Part shown: positions 1 through 9,267 of the stretch, piece by piece
Position numbering within the stretch: position 1 is the stretch's first letter
How the letters are laid out: each line of letters opens with the position of its first letter
From: Streptomyces sp. NBC_00247
Lineage (GTDB): Bacteria > Actinomycetota > Actinomycetes > Streptomycetales > Streptomycetaceae
Direction of reading: 5' to 3'
DNA length: 64,000 nt
Assembly (NCBI RefSeq): GCF_036188265.1
Contig: NZ_CP108093.1
Location: forward strand, 2,666,001 to 2,730,000
Program-made: the position numbers and the translations under genes
The notes under the pieces: generated by a model
The model's input: the letters and a program-made list of their open reading frames with translations, nothing else
The model's database searches: none
Told to the model about the DNA's origin: nothing

Positions 1-39
1 CACACCGAGACCGCCCCGCCCGCCGCCGCCGGACGCTGA
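1..39 (+). CDS. C-terminal end of an upstream gene (partial)
   Basis: The first twelve codons of the window in frame 1 read HTETAPPAAAGR and end at TGA (37-39). The Ala/Pro-rich tail and the strong hairpin that follows fit the end of a plus-strand gene converging on the MMPL gene. Only the tail is visible, so the product cannot be named; this could also be chance. Confidence 0.3.
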   Translation, partial: HTETAPPAAAGR

Positions 40-99
40 GCCCGTACCGCTCCGCCGGGCGCCGGACCCCTCCGCTTGAGCCCGCGCCCCCGCACGTAC

Positions 100-142
100 G
101 ACGACAAGCCCCCCGTGCCGCTCGCACGGGGGGCTTGTCGTC
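100..142. terminator. Bidirectional hairpin terminator
   Basis: A perfect 19-bp inverted repeat (arms 100-118 and 124-142) with a 5-nt loop lies between the window-edge gene and the end of the MMPL gene. No T-run follows, which is usual for Streptomyces terminators. It would serve both convergent genes. Confidence 0.8.
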
Positions 143-256
143 ACACCGGCACCCGTCCCCACAGATGCCGGTGCGTCCGGGTGCCGCGCCCCGCTCAGGC
201 GCGGCCCCGGAGTCCGGTGGGGCCGCCGGGCCGGTGGGCCCGGCGGCCGTCGGGGG

Positions 257-2473
257 TCAGACCCGGCTCAGCTCGCGTTCACCGCCGGCCGGGTCGCCGC
301 CGTCGGCCGGGAGGTGCTTGCGCAGCCCCTCGCCCTCGACGTCGACGTTCGGCAGGACGCGGTCCAGCCAGCGCGGGAGCCACCAGGCGCGCTTGCCCAG
401 CAGGGCGAGCACGGCGGGGACGATCGCCATGCGGACCACGAAGGCGTCGAAGAAGACGGCGATCGCGAGACCGAAACCGATCATCTTGATCATCGACTCG
501 GTGGCGCCGATGAAGCCGCCGAAGACCGCCATCATGATGACGGCCGCCGCCGTGACCACGCGGGCCCCGTGCTTGAAACCGGTCTCGATCGCCTGGTGCG
601 GGGTCTCGCCGTGGACGTACGCCTCCCGCATCCGGGTGACCAGGAAGACCTCGTAGTCCATGGCCAGACCGAAGACCACACCGACCATGAAGATCGGCAT
701 CATCGACATGATCGGGCCGGTCGTCTCCACACCCAGCAGCGAGGCGAGCCAGCCCCACTGGAAGACCGCGACGACCGCGCCGAGCGCCGCCACGACCGAG
801 AGCAGGAAGCCCAGGGCCGCCTTCAGCGGGACGAGGATCGAGCGGAAGACCAGGATCAGCAGGAGGAAGGCCAGGCCGACGACGAGCCCCAGGTAGGGGA
901 TCAGCGCGTCGTTCATCCTCTGCGAGAAGTCGATGGTCATCGCGGTGGCTCCGGTGACCAGGACCTCGGCGCCGGTGTCGCTCTTGATGTGCTCGCCCGC
1001 GTCGCGGATCGAGTGCACGAGCTCTTCGGTACCGACCGAGCTGGGCCGGTCCTTCGGGATGACGGTGATCGTCGCGGTGTCACCGGCGGGGTTGAACACG
1101 GCCGGGGTGACGGCCGTGACATGACCGAGGGACTCGATCTCGTCGGTGACCTGCTTGACGGCGGTCTTGCCGTCCGAGCTGTGCCGGGTGTCGACGACGA
1201 CCATCAGCGGCCCGTTGAAGCCGGGGCCGAAACCGTCCGACAGCATGTCGTACGCCTGGCGCTGCGTGGTGCTCTTGGGCTGGGAGCCGTCGTCCGGCAG
1301 GCCCATCTCCAGCGAGGTGGCCGGCAGCGCGATGGCGCCGAGGCCGAGGACGCCGACGACCAGGACCCACACCGGGCGACGCAGCACGAACCGGGCCCAG
1401 CGGGTCCCGCCGTTCGGCTTGGCGTCGGGACGGTTCGCGGCGGCGGCGGCCTTGCGCGCCTTGCGGCCCATGATCCGCTTGCCCGCGAAGCCCATCAGGG
1501 CCGGGACCAGGGTGAGGGCGATGAGGACGGCGATGACGACCGTGCCGGCGGCGGCGAGGCCCATCTTGGTGAGCATGGGCACGTTGACGACGGAAAGGCC
1601 CGCGAGGGCGATGACGACGGTCAGCCCGGCGAAGACGACGGCGGAGCCGGCCGTGCCGACCGCCCGCCCGGCGGCTTCCTCGCGTTCCCGTCCCTCGGCC
1701 AGTTCGGCCCGGTAGCGGGAGACGATGAAGAGCGCGTAGTCGATGCCGACCGCGAGACCGATCATCATCGCGAGGGTGGAGGTGGTGGTTCCCAGGTCCA
1801 GCACGTTCGCGAGGGCCATGATCGACGCGACGCCGATACCGACGCCGACGATCGCGGTCAGCAGCGGAAGCCCGGCGGCCACCAGCGAGCCCAGGGTGAC
1901 GACGAGCACCACGCCGGCGAGGACGATGCCGATGGCCTCGGTGGCGCCGCCTTCGGCGCCGGGTTCGAGCGCGTCACCGCCGACGGCCACGGCCATCCCG
2001 CCCGCCTCGGCGTGGTCGCCCGCCTTCTGCAGGGCGTCCTTGGTCGCGTCGGTGAGGCTGGCGGACGGGTCGTCGTAGGAGACGGTGATGTACGCGGTCG
2101 AACCGTCCTTGCTCACGGCGTTGGCCGTGAACGGATCGGTCACCGAGGCGACCTGGTCGGAGCCGCTCTTCAGCTCTGCGACGATCTTCTCGACCTCGGC
2201 CTTGTTGGCCGGGTCGTTCATCTTCTGCCCGTCCGGGACCTGGAAGACGACCCGGGCGGTGGCGCCGTCGGCGTGGGAGGCGGGGAAGCGCTGGTCCAGC
2301 AGGTCGAAGGCCTTCTGCGCCTCCGTGCCCGGTATCGAGAAGGAGCTGGCCGCAGGGGTGGCCGCGGTGGCGGCACCGACCCCGGCGATCGCCAGCAGGG
2401 CGAGCCAGATGAGGGCGACGTAGCCCCGCTTGCGGAACGCGAGGCGCCCGATTTTGTAAAGGAATGTGGCCAC
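257..2473 (-). CDS. MMPL/RND-family transporter
   Basis: 738-residue polytopic membrane protein of the MMPL branch of the RND superfamily, which uses the proton gradient to export lipids, siderophores or drugs. One N-terminal membrane span (about residues 16-38) is followed by an extracytoplasmic domain, a block of five to six spans (about 180-340), a cytoplasmic basic loop, a second extracytoplasmic domain and a second block of spans (about 530-690). Each block carries a DY pair in a span (GIDYALFIVSRYR and AMDYEVFLVTR), the proton-relay signature of MmpL proteins. Starts at GTG 2473 behind GGGAG. The TetR gene lies directly upstream on the same strand, 122 nt away, and probably controls it. 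Substrate cannot be read from the sequence. Confidence 0.93.
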   Translation of the reverse strand: MATFLYKIGRLAFRKRGYVALIWLALLAIAGVGAATAATPAASSFSIPGTEAQKAFDLLDQRFPASHADGATARVVFQVPDGQKMNDPANKAEVEKIVAELKSGSDQVASVTDPFTANAVSKDGSTAYITVSYDDPSASLTDATKDALQKAGDHAEAGGMAVAVGGDALEPGAEGGATEAIGIVLAGVVLVVTLGSLVAAGLPLLTAIVGVGIGVASIMALANVLDLGTTTSTLAMMIGLAVGIDYALFIVSRYRAELAEGREREEAAGRAVGTAGSAVVFAGLTVVIALAGLSVVNVPMLTKMGLAAAGTVVIAVLIALTLVPALMGFAGKRIMGRKARKAAAAANRPDAKPNGGTRWARFVLRRPVWVLVVGVLGLGAIALPATSLEMGLPDDGSQPKSTTQRQAYDMLSDGFGPGFNGPLMVVVDTRHSSDGKTAVKQVTDEIESLGHVTAVTPAVFNPAGDTATITVIPKDRPSSVGTEELVHSIRDAGEHIKSDTGAEVLVTGATAMTIDFSQRMNDALIPYLGLVVGLAFLLLILVFRSILVPLKAALGFLLSVVAALGAVVAVFQWGWLASLLGVETTGPIMSMMPIFMVGVVFGLAMDYEVFLVTRMREAYVHGETPHQAIETGFKHGARVVTAAAVIMMAVFGGFIGATESMIKMIGFGLAIAVFFDAFVVRMAIVPAVLALLGKRAWWLPRWLDRVLPNVDVEGEGLRKHLPADGGDPAGGERELSRV

Positions 2474-2595
2474 GGAGGCGGACTCCCGGTCAAGTCGTGT
2501 GCGGGAAATTCGGCATGAGGAACCAGCCCGACGACGAGAGCGGCGTGTCAGGTGGAGCGGGTGGGGAGCGGACCGCCGGGGAGCGGCCGGGGACG

Positions 2596-3168
2596 TCAGA
2601 CGCCGAGGGCTTGGAGGACCACGGAGTCGACATATTCGAGAAGGAAGGCCTGGTCGACGGGGCGGCCGTCGACCAGTTGCCGGGCGGCGAACGCACCGAT
2701 CAGCATGTGGGGTACGTATTTGAGCGCCGGGTTCTCCGGATTCAGCTCGCCCCGCTCCACACCCCTGCGCAGCAGCGCGGCGAGACCGGAGAGCTCCGGC
2801 TCGACCAGCAGCTCACGCAGGGCCTGGTGCAGATCGGGATTGTCGTGGACGGCATGGCTCAGACCCCGCATCAGCGCGGAGTCCTGTTCCATGCGACAGT
2901 CGTCGGTACGGGTCACGACGGCGAGGAAGTCTCCCCGCACCGAACCCGTGTCGATGTCGGCCAGCCGCACCGGCTTGTTGTGCCGCATCGCAGTCACCAC
3001 CAGCTCGGGCTTGCTCCCCCACTGGCGGTAGAGGGTCGCCTTGCTGGAGTGGGTACGGGCCGCGACGGCGTCCATGGTCAGGGCGTCGTAGCCGACCTCG
3101 CGGAGCAGGTCGAGGACGGCCGCGAACAGCTCGCTCTCGCGTTCAGGTGTGAGCCTGGTGCGTGCCAT
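2596..3168 (-). CDS. TetR/AcrR-family transcriptional regulator
   Basis: 190 residues. N-terminal helix-turn-helix at about residues 30-50 (TMDAVAARTHSSKATLYRQW) is typical of TetR repressors; the C-terminal ligand domain is of the kind that senses small hydrophobic molecules. It lies upstream of the MMPL transporter on the same strand and divergent from the tricorn protease gene; two palindromes sharing the CGAAAC/GTTTCG half-site occupy the region just upstream of its start. It most likely represses itself and the transporter, and perhaps the tricorn gene. Confidence 0.92.
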   Translation of the reverse strand: MARTRLTPERESELFAAVLDLLREVGYDALTMDAVAARTHSSKATLYRQWGSKPELVVTAMRHNKPVRLADIDTGSVRGDFLAVVTRTDDCRMEQDSALMRGLSHAVHDNPDLHQALRELLVEPELSGLAALLRRGVERGELNPENPALKYVPHMLIGAFAARQLVDGRPVDQAFLLEYVDSVVLQALGV

Positions 3169-3215
3169 GGGCGCCGACCCCCTTCCGTACTCCGGTCCAC
3201 GGCTCGCTCACAGGA

Positions 3216-3230
3216 ACGAAACCGTTTCGT
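3216..3230. promoter_or_regulatory. Palindromic operator 1 (TetR)
   Basis: Perfect 15-bp palindrome ACGAAAC-C-GTTTCGT in the 170-bp region between the divergent TetR and tricorn genes. Same half-sites as the second palindrome 25 bp away but with a shorter centre. Confidence 0.65.
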
Positions 3231-3254
3231 ACACCTGAGCCTACGTCGGGCGGG

Positions 3255-3278
3255 AAGCGAAACGGGACCGTTTCGCTT
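3255..3278. promoter_or_regulatory. Palindromic operator 2 (TetR)
   Basis: 24-bp palindrome with 11-bp perfect arms (AAGCGAAACGG and its complement) around a 2-bp centre. The arms include the GAAAC/GTTTC half-sites of operator 1. Position between divergent genes and symmetry fit a TetR-family site. Confidence 0.7.
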
Positions 3279-3338
3279 GTGGGGTGTGCCACACGTTTCC
3301 CGCGTCACGAGTTGCCCCGGGCCCCGCGCACCGAAAGC

Positions 3339-6300
3339 ATGGGTGGGGTGAGTGACGACGTCGCGTATCTCCGTTTCCCGCACCTCCACCAGGACTTGCT
3401 CTGTTTCGCGGCCGAGGACGACCTCTGGGTCGCCCCCCTCGCCGCGGCCGGGCACCGGCCGGGCCGCGCGTGGCGACTGACCGCCGACCGCACCCGGGTC
3501 AGCCACCCGCGCTTCTCCCCCGACGGCAGCCGCATCGCCTACACGACCTGGCGCACGCTCGACCCCGAGATCCACCTCGCCCCCGTCGACGGCGGACCGG
3601 CGCGCCGCCTCACCTACTGGGGGTCGACCGACGCCCGGGTCTGCGGCTGGACCCCCGACACCGGCGACGGCGCGCAGATCCTGGCCGTCTCCTCGCACCG
3701 CCAGCCGTTCTCCTACTTCTCCTGGGCCTACAGCGTGCCCACCGACGGCTCCCCCGGCGGGCGCCTGCCCTGGGGCCCGGTCTCCGACATCGCCGTCGCC
3801 GACATCGACGGCGAGCGCCGCACCCTCCTGCTCACCGGGACACCGCCGCACGAGCCGGCCGCCTGGAAGCGGTACCGGGGCGGTGCGACCGGACGGCTCT
3901 GGCTGCACGGTCAGCGGCTGCTGCCGGACATCGGGGGGCATCTCGACACCCCGATGTTCGTCGGCCGGCGGATCGCGTTCCTCTCCGACCACGAGGGCGT
4001 CGGCAACCTCTACTCCTGCCTGATGGACGGCACCGACCTGCGCCGCCACACCGACCACGACGCCTTCTACGCCCGCCACGCCTCCAGCGACGGCACCCGC
4101 GTCGTCTACCAGTGCGCCGGCGACCTCTGGCTGGCCGGCGACCTGGAGGACCCGGCCGCCACCCCCCGGAAGCTGGAGGTACGGCTCGGCGGCCCGCGCA
4201 CCGGACGCCGTACGTACCAGGTGCCCGCCGCCAGCCACGTCGGCTCGCTCTCGGTGGACGAGACCGGCCGGGCGAGCGCGGTCAACGTGCGCGGCTCGCT
4301 GTACTGGCTCACCCACCGCGACGGCCCCGCCCGCACCATCAGCGACACCCCGGGGGTACGGGTCCGGCTGCCGGAGATGCTCGGCAGCGGCGGTCAGGTC
4401 GCGTACGTCACCGACGCGGACGGAGAGGACGCGGTGGAGATCTCCGCGCTGCCCCGCGCCACCGGCGACCGCCCCGTGCGGCGGCTCGCCTCCGGGCAAC
4501 TGGGCCGGGTACTGGAGATGACCTCCGATCCGGAGGGCGAACGCCTCGCCATCGCCTCGGACGACGGCCGGCTGCTGCTCCTGGACACGACGGACCCGGC
4601 CGAGGCGGACGCCACCGCGGCGGGCACCCCGACGGACGGCGAACCGGCGGACGGCACCGGGCCGCCGGCGTCGGGGCCGGGCGGGTCCACCCGGGCGGAC
4701 GTGTTCCGCGCGCGGGCCGAGGGGGTCGCCGAGCGGGCCGAGGCGGTCGAGGAGACGGCGGTGGCCGCCCTCGCCGAGACCTCGGGAGCGGGCCCTGAGC
4801 CTGCGGGCGGGGCACCGGACGCGGCGCAGGGAGCGGACACGGCCGGTACGACGGGTACGGCCGAGGAACCGGCGCCCCCCGCCGAGGTCACCGAGCTCAT
4901 CCGCTCCGTCAACGGCCCCGTCCGCGACCTGGCCTTCTCGCCGGACGGCGCCTGGCTCACCTGGTCGCACCCCGGCATCGGCCGTTCGCTGCGGCAGATC
5001 AAGCTGGCCCGGATCTCCGGACCGGGCGCTCCGGTGATCGTGGACGTCACCAACGGCCGTTTCGAGGACGAGAACCCGGTGTTCACGGAGGACGGCCGGT
5101 ACCTCGCGTTCCTCTCCTGGCGCGGCTTCGACCCGGTGTACGACGTCCACACCGGCGACCTCTCGTTCCCGCTGGGCTGCCGCCCGTACCTGGTACCGCT
5201 CTCCTCCGCGACCCCGTCGCCATTCGCGCTCTCGCCCGACGGCCGCCCGGCGGCGGGCGGCCTCGACCCGCTGGACCTGCCGGAGGCCGGTCCGAGCGAG
5301 GGGACTGCGCCGGTCACCGTCGAGTTCGAGGGCCTGGAGAACCGGGTGGCACCGTTCCCGGTCGCGGCCTCGAAGTACTCCGCGCTCCGCCCGGTCGCCG
5401 GCGGCGGACTGGTCTGGCTGCGGTGGCCCATCTCCGGGGCCCTGGGGGAGACCTTCGCCAACCCGGCGGACATGTCGGGCCGCCCGACGCTGGAACACTT
5501 CAACATCGCCAAGGCCCGCAGGACCGAACTCGTGGACCACCTGGACTGGTTCGCGGTCAGCGGCGACGCGACCCGGCTGGTCGTCATGGACGACGGGGAG
5601 TTGCGGGCCGTCCCCTCCAACGAGTCGGGCGACAGCGACTCCACCACCTATCTCGACCTGCGCCGCATCCTGCACGAGGTGGACCCGGCGGCGGAGTGGC
5701 GGCAGGCGTACGACGAGGCGGGGCGCATCATCCGCTCCTACTTCTGGGAGCCGGACATGTGCGGGATCGACTGGTCGGGGGTGCTCGACCAGTACCGTCC
5801 GCTCGTCGAACGCGTCTCCTCCCCCGACGAGTTCGCCGATCTGCTCCGCGAAGTCCTGGGCGAGCTGGGCACCTCGCACGCGTACGTCTCCCCGGCCCGC
5901 CGCAACGAGGGCCCCCCGCACTACCAGCGGGCGATCGGCCTGCTCGGCGCCAACCTCGTTTGCCGGGACGGGGCCTGGACCGTCCGGCGCGTCCTGCCCG
6001 GCGACTCCTCCGACTCCAAGGCCCGTTCCCCGCTCGCCGGTACGGGCATCCGGGAGGGCGCGGTCCTCACCCACGTGGACGGCCGCCCGGTCGACCCGCT
6101 CACCGGCCCCTACCCCCTGCTGACCGCGGCGGGCGGCACGACGGTCGAACTGACCTTCCTCCCGCCGGGCGGGCAAGGGCGCCCGCGCCGCGTCGCGATC
6201 ATGCCGCTGGTGGACGAACGACCGCTGCGCTATCAGGACTGGGTGGCCAAACGCCGCGAGGTCGTACGGGAGTTGAGCGGCGGCAAGTGCGGCTATCTGC

Positions 6301-6908
6301 ACATCCCGGACCTCGGCGGCTCCGGCTGGGCACAGTTCAACCGGGACCTGCGGATGGAGGTGTCCCGGCCCGCCCTCATCGTGGACGTACGCGGCAACGC
6401 GGGCGGCCACATCAGCGAGCTGGTGGTGGAGAAACTGACCCGCAAGATCCTCGGCTGGGACCTGACCCGGAACGCGCAGGCCGTCTCGTACGCCTCGAAC
6501 GCGCCGCGCGGGCCCGTGGTGGCGCTCGCGGACGAGGCCACCTCCTCGGACGGCGACATGATCACCGCCGCGTTCCGGTTGCTGAAGCTGGGCCCGGTGG
6601 TCGGGCAGCGCACCTGGGGCGGGGTGGTCGGCATGACCGGCCGCCACCGGCTCGGGGACGGCACGGTGATCACGGTGCCGATGAACGCCGCCTGGTTCGA
6701 CACGTACGGCTGGTCGGTCGAGAACCACGGCGTAGAGCCGGACGTCGAGGCGCTGCGCACCCCGCTGGACTGGGCGGAGGGCCGGCACGCGGTGCTGGAC
6801 GACGCGGTACGCCTCGCACTGGAGCTGCTGGACGAGCGGCCCGCGGCGACGCCGCCGACGTACGACGCGGTCCCGGACCTGCGGAGGCCGCCGCTGCCCC
6901 CGAGGTGA
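3339..6908 (+). CDS. Tricorn protease (S41 peptidase)
   Basis: About 1189 residues. Tricorn is a large cytosolic serine protease that trims peptides released by the proteasome. Two beta-propeller regions made of WD-like strands (motifs such as FSPDGSRIAYTTW near residue 60 and FSPDGAWLTWSHP near 535) are followed by a PDZ-like domain (about 867-920) and the S41 core with the nucleophile in TSSDGD (Ser1069/1070). A 95-residue Ala/Gly/Pro/Thr-rich insertion (about 423-517) splits the propeller part. The start was taken at ATG 3339 (or GTG 3348) because the frame upstream runs through the operators and is not protein-like. No aminopeptidase cofactor gene is adjacent. Confidence 0.9.
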   Translation: MGGVSDDVAYLRFPHLHQDLLCFAAEDDLWVAPLAAAGHRPGRAWRLTADRTRVSHPRFSPDGSRIAYTTWRTLDPEIHLAPVDGGPARRLTYWGSTDARVCGWTPDTGDGAQILAVSSHRQPFSYFSWAYSVPTDGSPGGRLPWGPVSDIAVADIDGERRTLLLTGTPPHEPAAWKRYRGGATGRLWLHGQRLLPDIGGHLDTPMFVGRRIAFLSDHEGVGNLYSCLMDGTDLRRHTDHDAFYARHASSDGTRVVYQCAGDLWLAGDLEDPAATPRKLEVRLGGPRTGRRTYQVPAASHVGSLSVDETGRASAVNVRGSLYWLTHRDGPARTISDTPGVRVRLPEMLGSGGQVAYVTDADGEDAVEISALPRATGDRPVRRLASGQLGRVLEMTSDPEGERLAIASDDGRLLLLDTTDPAEADATAAGTPTDGEPADGTGPPASGPGGSTRADVFRARAEGVAERAEAVEETAVAALAETSGAGPEPAGGAPDAAQGADTAGTTGTAEEPAPPAEVTELIRSVNGPVRDLAFSPDGAWLTWSHPGIGRSLRQIKLARISGPGAPVIVDVTNGRFEDENPVFTEDGRYLAFLSWRGFDPVYDVHTGDLSFPLGCRPYLVPLSSATPSPFALSPDGRPAAGGLDPLDLPEAGPSEGTAPVTVEFEGLENRVAPFPVAASKYSALRPVAGGGLVWLRWPISGALGETFANPADMSGRPTLEHFNIAKARRTELVDHLDWFAVSGDATRLVVMDDGELRAVPSNESGDSDSTTYLDLRRILHEVDPAAEWRQAYDEAGRIIRSYFWEPDMCGIDWSGVLDQYRPLVERVSSPDEFADLLREVLGELGTSHAYVSPARRNEGPPHYQRAIGLLGANLVCRDGAWTVRRVLPGDSSDSKARSPLAGTGIREGAVLTHVDGRPVDPLTGPYPLLTAAGGTTVELTFLPPGGQGRPRRVAIMPLVDERPLRYQDWVAKRREVVRELSGGKCGYLHIPDLGGSGWAQFNRDLRMEVSRPALIVDVRGNAGGHISELVVEKLTRKILGWDLTRNAQAVSYASNAPRGPVVALADEATSSDGDMITAAFRLLKLGPVVGQRTWGGVVGMTGRHRLGDGTVITVPMNAAWFDTYGWSVENHGVEPDVEALRTPLDWAEGRHAVLDDAVRLALELLDERPAATPPTYDAVPDLRRPPLPPR

Positions 6909-7002
6909 TGACCCGGGGCGACGTGAGCGCCGGGCGCGGGCCGGCCGGGCGCGCATCGCCCCGGGGCTCCCCGCCGCGCATCCTGCCCGCTCCGGGCACG
7001 CC

Positions 7003-7038
7003 GAAGAGGCGCATCCTGTCGTCCGGATGCGCCTCTTC
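7003..7038. terminator. Hairpin terminator between convergent genes
   Basis: Perfect 14-bp stem (7003-7016 with 7025-7038), 8-nt loop, between the end of the tricorn gene and the end of the small hydrophilic protein gene. Confidence 0.8.
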
Positions 7039-7079
7039 CCAAGTACCCACCGGCCGGAGCCGGTCAGCACCTCAGGCCG

Positions 7080-7271
7080 TCAACGGTCAAAGCGCTCGCG
7101 GGCCTTGTCGGCCGCGTCGTCGGCGCGGTCGCGGAGACCCGACTTCTCGTCCTCCCGGTCGCCGGCGCCCTTGGCGCGGTCGCTCGCGGCGTCCTTGCCC
7201 TGGCCGGACTTCTGCTTGGCCTGGTCGGCGAGTTCCTGCGCCTTGTCCTTGAACTGGTCTGCGATACCCAT
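7080..7271 (-). CDS. Small hydrophilic CsbD-like protein
   Basis: 63 residues starting MGIADQFKDKAQELADQAKQ, rich in Lys, Ala and Asp, with repeated amphipathic helix segments and no Cys or membrane span. This composition and N-terminus match small stress-induced CsbD-like or LEA-like proteins of actinobacteria, whose molecular role is not well defined. ATG 7271 is preceded by AGGAG at the right distance. Monocistronic, with the 3-prime end at the shared terminator. Confidence 0.8.
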   Translation of the reverse strand: MGIADQFKDKAQELADQAKQKSGQGKDAASDRAKGAGDREDEKSGLRDRADDAADKARERFDR

Positions 7272-7438
7272 GCTGTTCACTCCTGTGGGGTGCGTGGGGT
7301 CTGGGGAGACCGCCCGTGAGGAGCGGCCTCGCTCAGCCTCGCACGGCCGGACATACCGCGCATTTTGATCAACGACGCAGTGTGCCGACCGCCTTTCGAC
7401 CAGCGCTTCGGCCTCCCGTCCGACCCGTTGCCGACCGG

Positions 7439-8323
7439 TCAGCGGCGGGGCGTGCGTGCCTCCGTGTCCGCTGCTCCGCCCGCTCCGACCAGCCCCTTGG
7501 GGATGGCGTCGAGCCGGGAGGCGAACCGTTCCATCTCGCGGGCCCCGACCGTGCCGATGAGCGTGGGCAGGTAACCCCGCACCGACTGCATCCCACGCAG
7601 CCACCACTGGGCGTAGACGTGCGAGGAGCGCCGCTCGATACCGGCCACGATCCGGTCGACCGCCGGGCCGAGCGGGTACGTCCGGTTGGCGGGCCAGGGC
7701 AGCCGGCCGCGCAGCTCCCGCATGACCTCGTCCTGGTCGGCGCCGCGCACCATGTCGGTGTCGGTCCAGGAGAGGTAGCCGACACCGACCCGCACACCCC
7801 GGTAGCCGACCTCGGCCCGCAGGCTGTGCGCGAACGCCTCGACGCCCGACTTCGACGCGCAGTACGCGCTCATCATCGGCGCCGGGGTGATCGCGGCGAG
7901 CGACGCTATCTGGAGGAAGTAGCCCCGGCTCTCCATCAGTACCGGCAGGAACGCGCGGCCGGTCACCGCGCTGCCGATCAGGTTGACCTCGATGACCCGC
8001 CGCCAGGCCACCGGGTCCGAGTCGACGAACGGTCCCCCGGTGGCGACCCCGGCGTTGGCGACGACCACGTCCACCTTGCCGAAGCGGGCCTTCACCTCCT
8101 GGGCCACCTGCTCCATCGCCTCGTGGTCGGTGACGTCCGCGTACCAGTGGGCGCTTTCGCCGTACAGCCGCTCCGAGACCTGCTTCAGCTCCTCCGGCTC
8201 CAGGCCGACCAGGGCGAGTGTGGCGCCGCGCGCGGAGAGTTTGCGGGCGAGCAGTTCGCCCACCCCGCGGGCCGCGCCGGTGACGACGACGACCTGTCCT
8301 TCGAGACTCCGACCGGCGCTCAT
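7439..8323 (-). CDS. Short-chain dehydrogenase/reductase
   Basis: 294 residues. Classical SDR: NAD(P)-binding TGAARGVG near residue 17, structural ANAG motif (VANAGVA), and active-site YCASK with an upstream Ser in the strand IASLAA. The C-terminus extends into a basic region typical of SDRs acting on lipid-like or steroid-like substrates. Its ATG overlaps the hydrolase stop codon (ATGA), so it is translationally coupled as the last gene of a monooxygenase-hydrolase-SDR operon. Likely oxidises or reduces an alcohol or ketone formed in that pathway. Confidence 0.9.
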   Translation of the reverse strand: MSAGRSLEGQVVVVTGAARGVGELLARKLSARGATLALVGLEPEELKQVSERLYGESAHWYADVTDHEAMEQVAQEVKARFGKVDVVVANAGVATGGPFVDSDPVAWRRVIEVNLIGSAVTGRAFLPVLMESRGYFLQIASLAAITPAPMMSAYCASKSGVEAFAHSLRAEVGYRGVRVGVGYLSWTDTDMVRGADQDEVMRELRGRLPWPANRTYPLGPAVDRIVAGIERRSSHVYAQWWLRGMQSVRGYLPTLIGTVGAREMERFASRLDAIPKGLVGAGGAADTEARTPRR

Positions 8324-9267
8324 ACGACGTCCTCCTTCTCGTTCGTGGCGGTCCCGGTGAGGTGACCGGCGACAAGTTCCCGGATCTTCGCGCTGACGGC
8401 TTCCGGCGCTTCGAGCGGCGTCATGTGCCCCATTCCGGGCAGTTCGGTGAGACCGAGGAAGTCCGGCAGCGCCGCCGCCAGCGCGCGGGCGTGCGCGGGC
8501 GGGGTCATCCGGTCCTCCAGGCCCACCAGTACGGCGGCCGGCACCCGCAGCTCCGCGACTTCCTGGTCCAGATCGAGGTCCGAGAGCACGTGCCCCCAGG
8601 CGGCGCGGGCCTTCCGGGGACAGGCGTGCACGATGCGCGCGCAGACGTCCACCCGCTCGGGCGACGAACCGGGCCCCATGGTGGCGTACTTGAGCAGGGT
8701 CCGGGTGACCGGGCTGACCGGCCCCAGCGGGAGGGCCGCCCGCAGGAGCGCCCGGGTCCCGCCGGTACGCGCCGCCCCCGGCAGCGCGAACACCCGGGCC
8801 TCCTCCGCCAGCCGCCCGCTGCCGGTGCTGCAGAGCAGGACGGCGGCGGCGTGCTCCCGGAACCGGGGGCGGCGGGCGGCGGCCATCAGCGTCATCCCGC
8901 CCATGGAATGCCCCGCGAGCACCGCCTTGCGGCCGGGCGCGAGGGTGGCGGCGAGCACCGCCTCCAGGTCGTCGGCGAGGGCGTCCGTGCTGTGTCCCCC
9001 GGGACCCACGTCGGGGCTGCCTCCGTGGCCGCGCTGGTCGTAGGCGATGACCCGGTGGTCGGCGGCGAGATCGGCGATCTGGGCGGACCAGAACCGGGTG
9101 CTGCACGTCCAGCCGTGCGCGAGGACGACGGCGGGCGCCTCCTCGGGGCCGTACACCTCGACGTGGACGCGCGAGCCGTCGGCGGAGACGGCGAAGAGCG
9201 TCCGCCCGGGTACGGGCACGGGGCCCCCGGAACGCTGTCGTGGGGGTCGCGGGTGCCGTGTACTCAT
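8320..9267 (-). CDS. Alpha/beta-fold hydrolase
   Basis: 315 residues. Alpha/beta hydrolase with oxyanion HGWT motif (AHGWTCSTRFW), nucleophile elbow GHSMGG, a later Asp strand (LVGLEDRMTPP) and catalytic His in GMGHMTPLE. The start ATG 9267 overlaps the monooxygenase stop (ATGA) and its stop overlaps the SDR start, so the three genes form one unit. In such clusters the hydrolase usually cleaves the ester made by a Baeyer-Villiger-type monooxygenase; that link is inferred from context. Confidence 0.9.
   Translation of the reverse strand: MSTRHPRPPRQRSGGPVPVPGRTLFAVSADGSRVHVEVYGPEEAPAVVLAHGWTCSTRFWSAQIADLAADHRVIAYDQRGHGGSPDVGPGGHSTDALADDLEAVLAATLAPGRKAVLAGHSMGGMTLMAAARRPRFREHAAAVLLCSTGSGRLAEEARVFALPGAARTGGTRALLRAALPLGPVSPVTRTLLKYATMGPGSSPERVDVCARIVHACPRKARAAWGHVLSDLDLDQEVAELRVPAAVLVGLEDRMTPPAHARALAAALPDFLGLTELPGMGHMTPLEAPEAVSAKIRELVAGHLTGTATNEKEDVV

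Noticed and set aside
314..2518. Long plus-strand open frame (over 700 codons) opposite the MMPL gene
   Set aside because: Composition is Asp/Gly/Arg/Val-rich without any domain, and the opposite strand carries the full MMPL protein. High-GC DNA gives such shadows.
3078..7070. 1330-codon minus-strand frame opposite the tricorn gene
   Set aside because: Low-complexity Arg/Gly/Val sequence with no motif; the plus strand encodes a recognisable propeller and S41 core.
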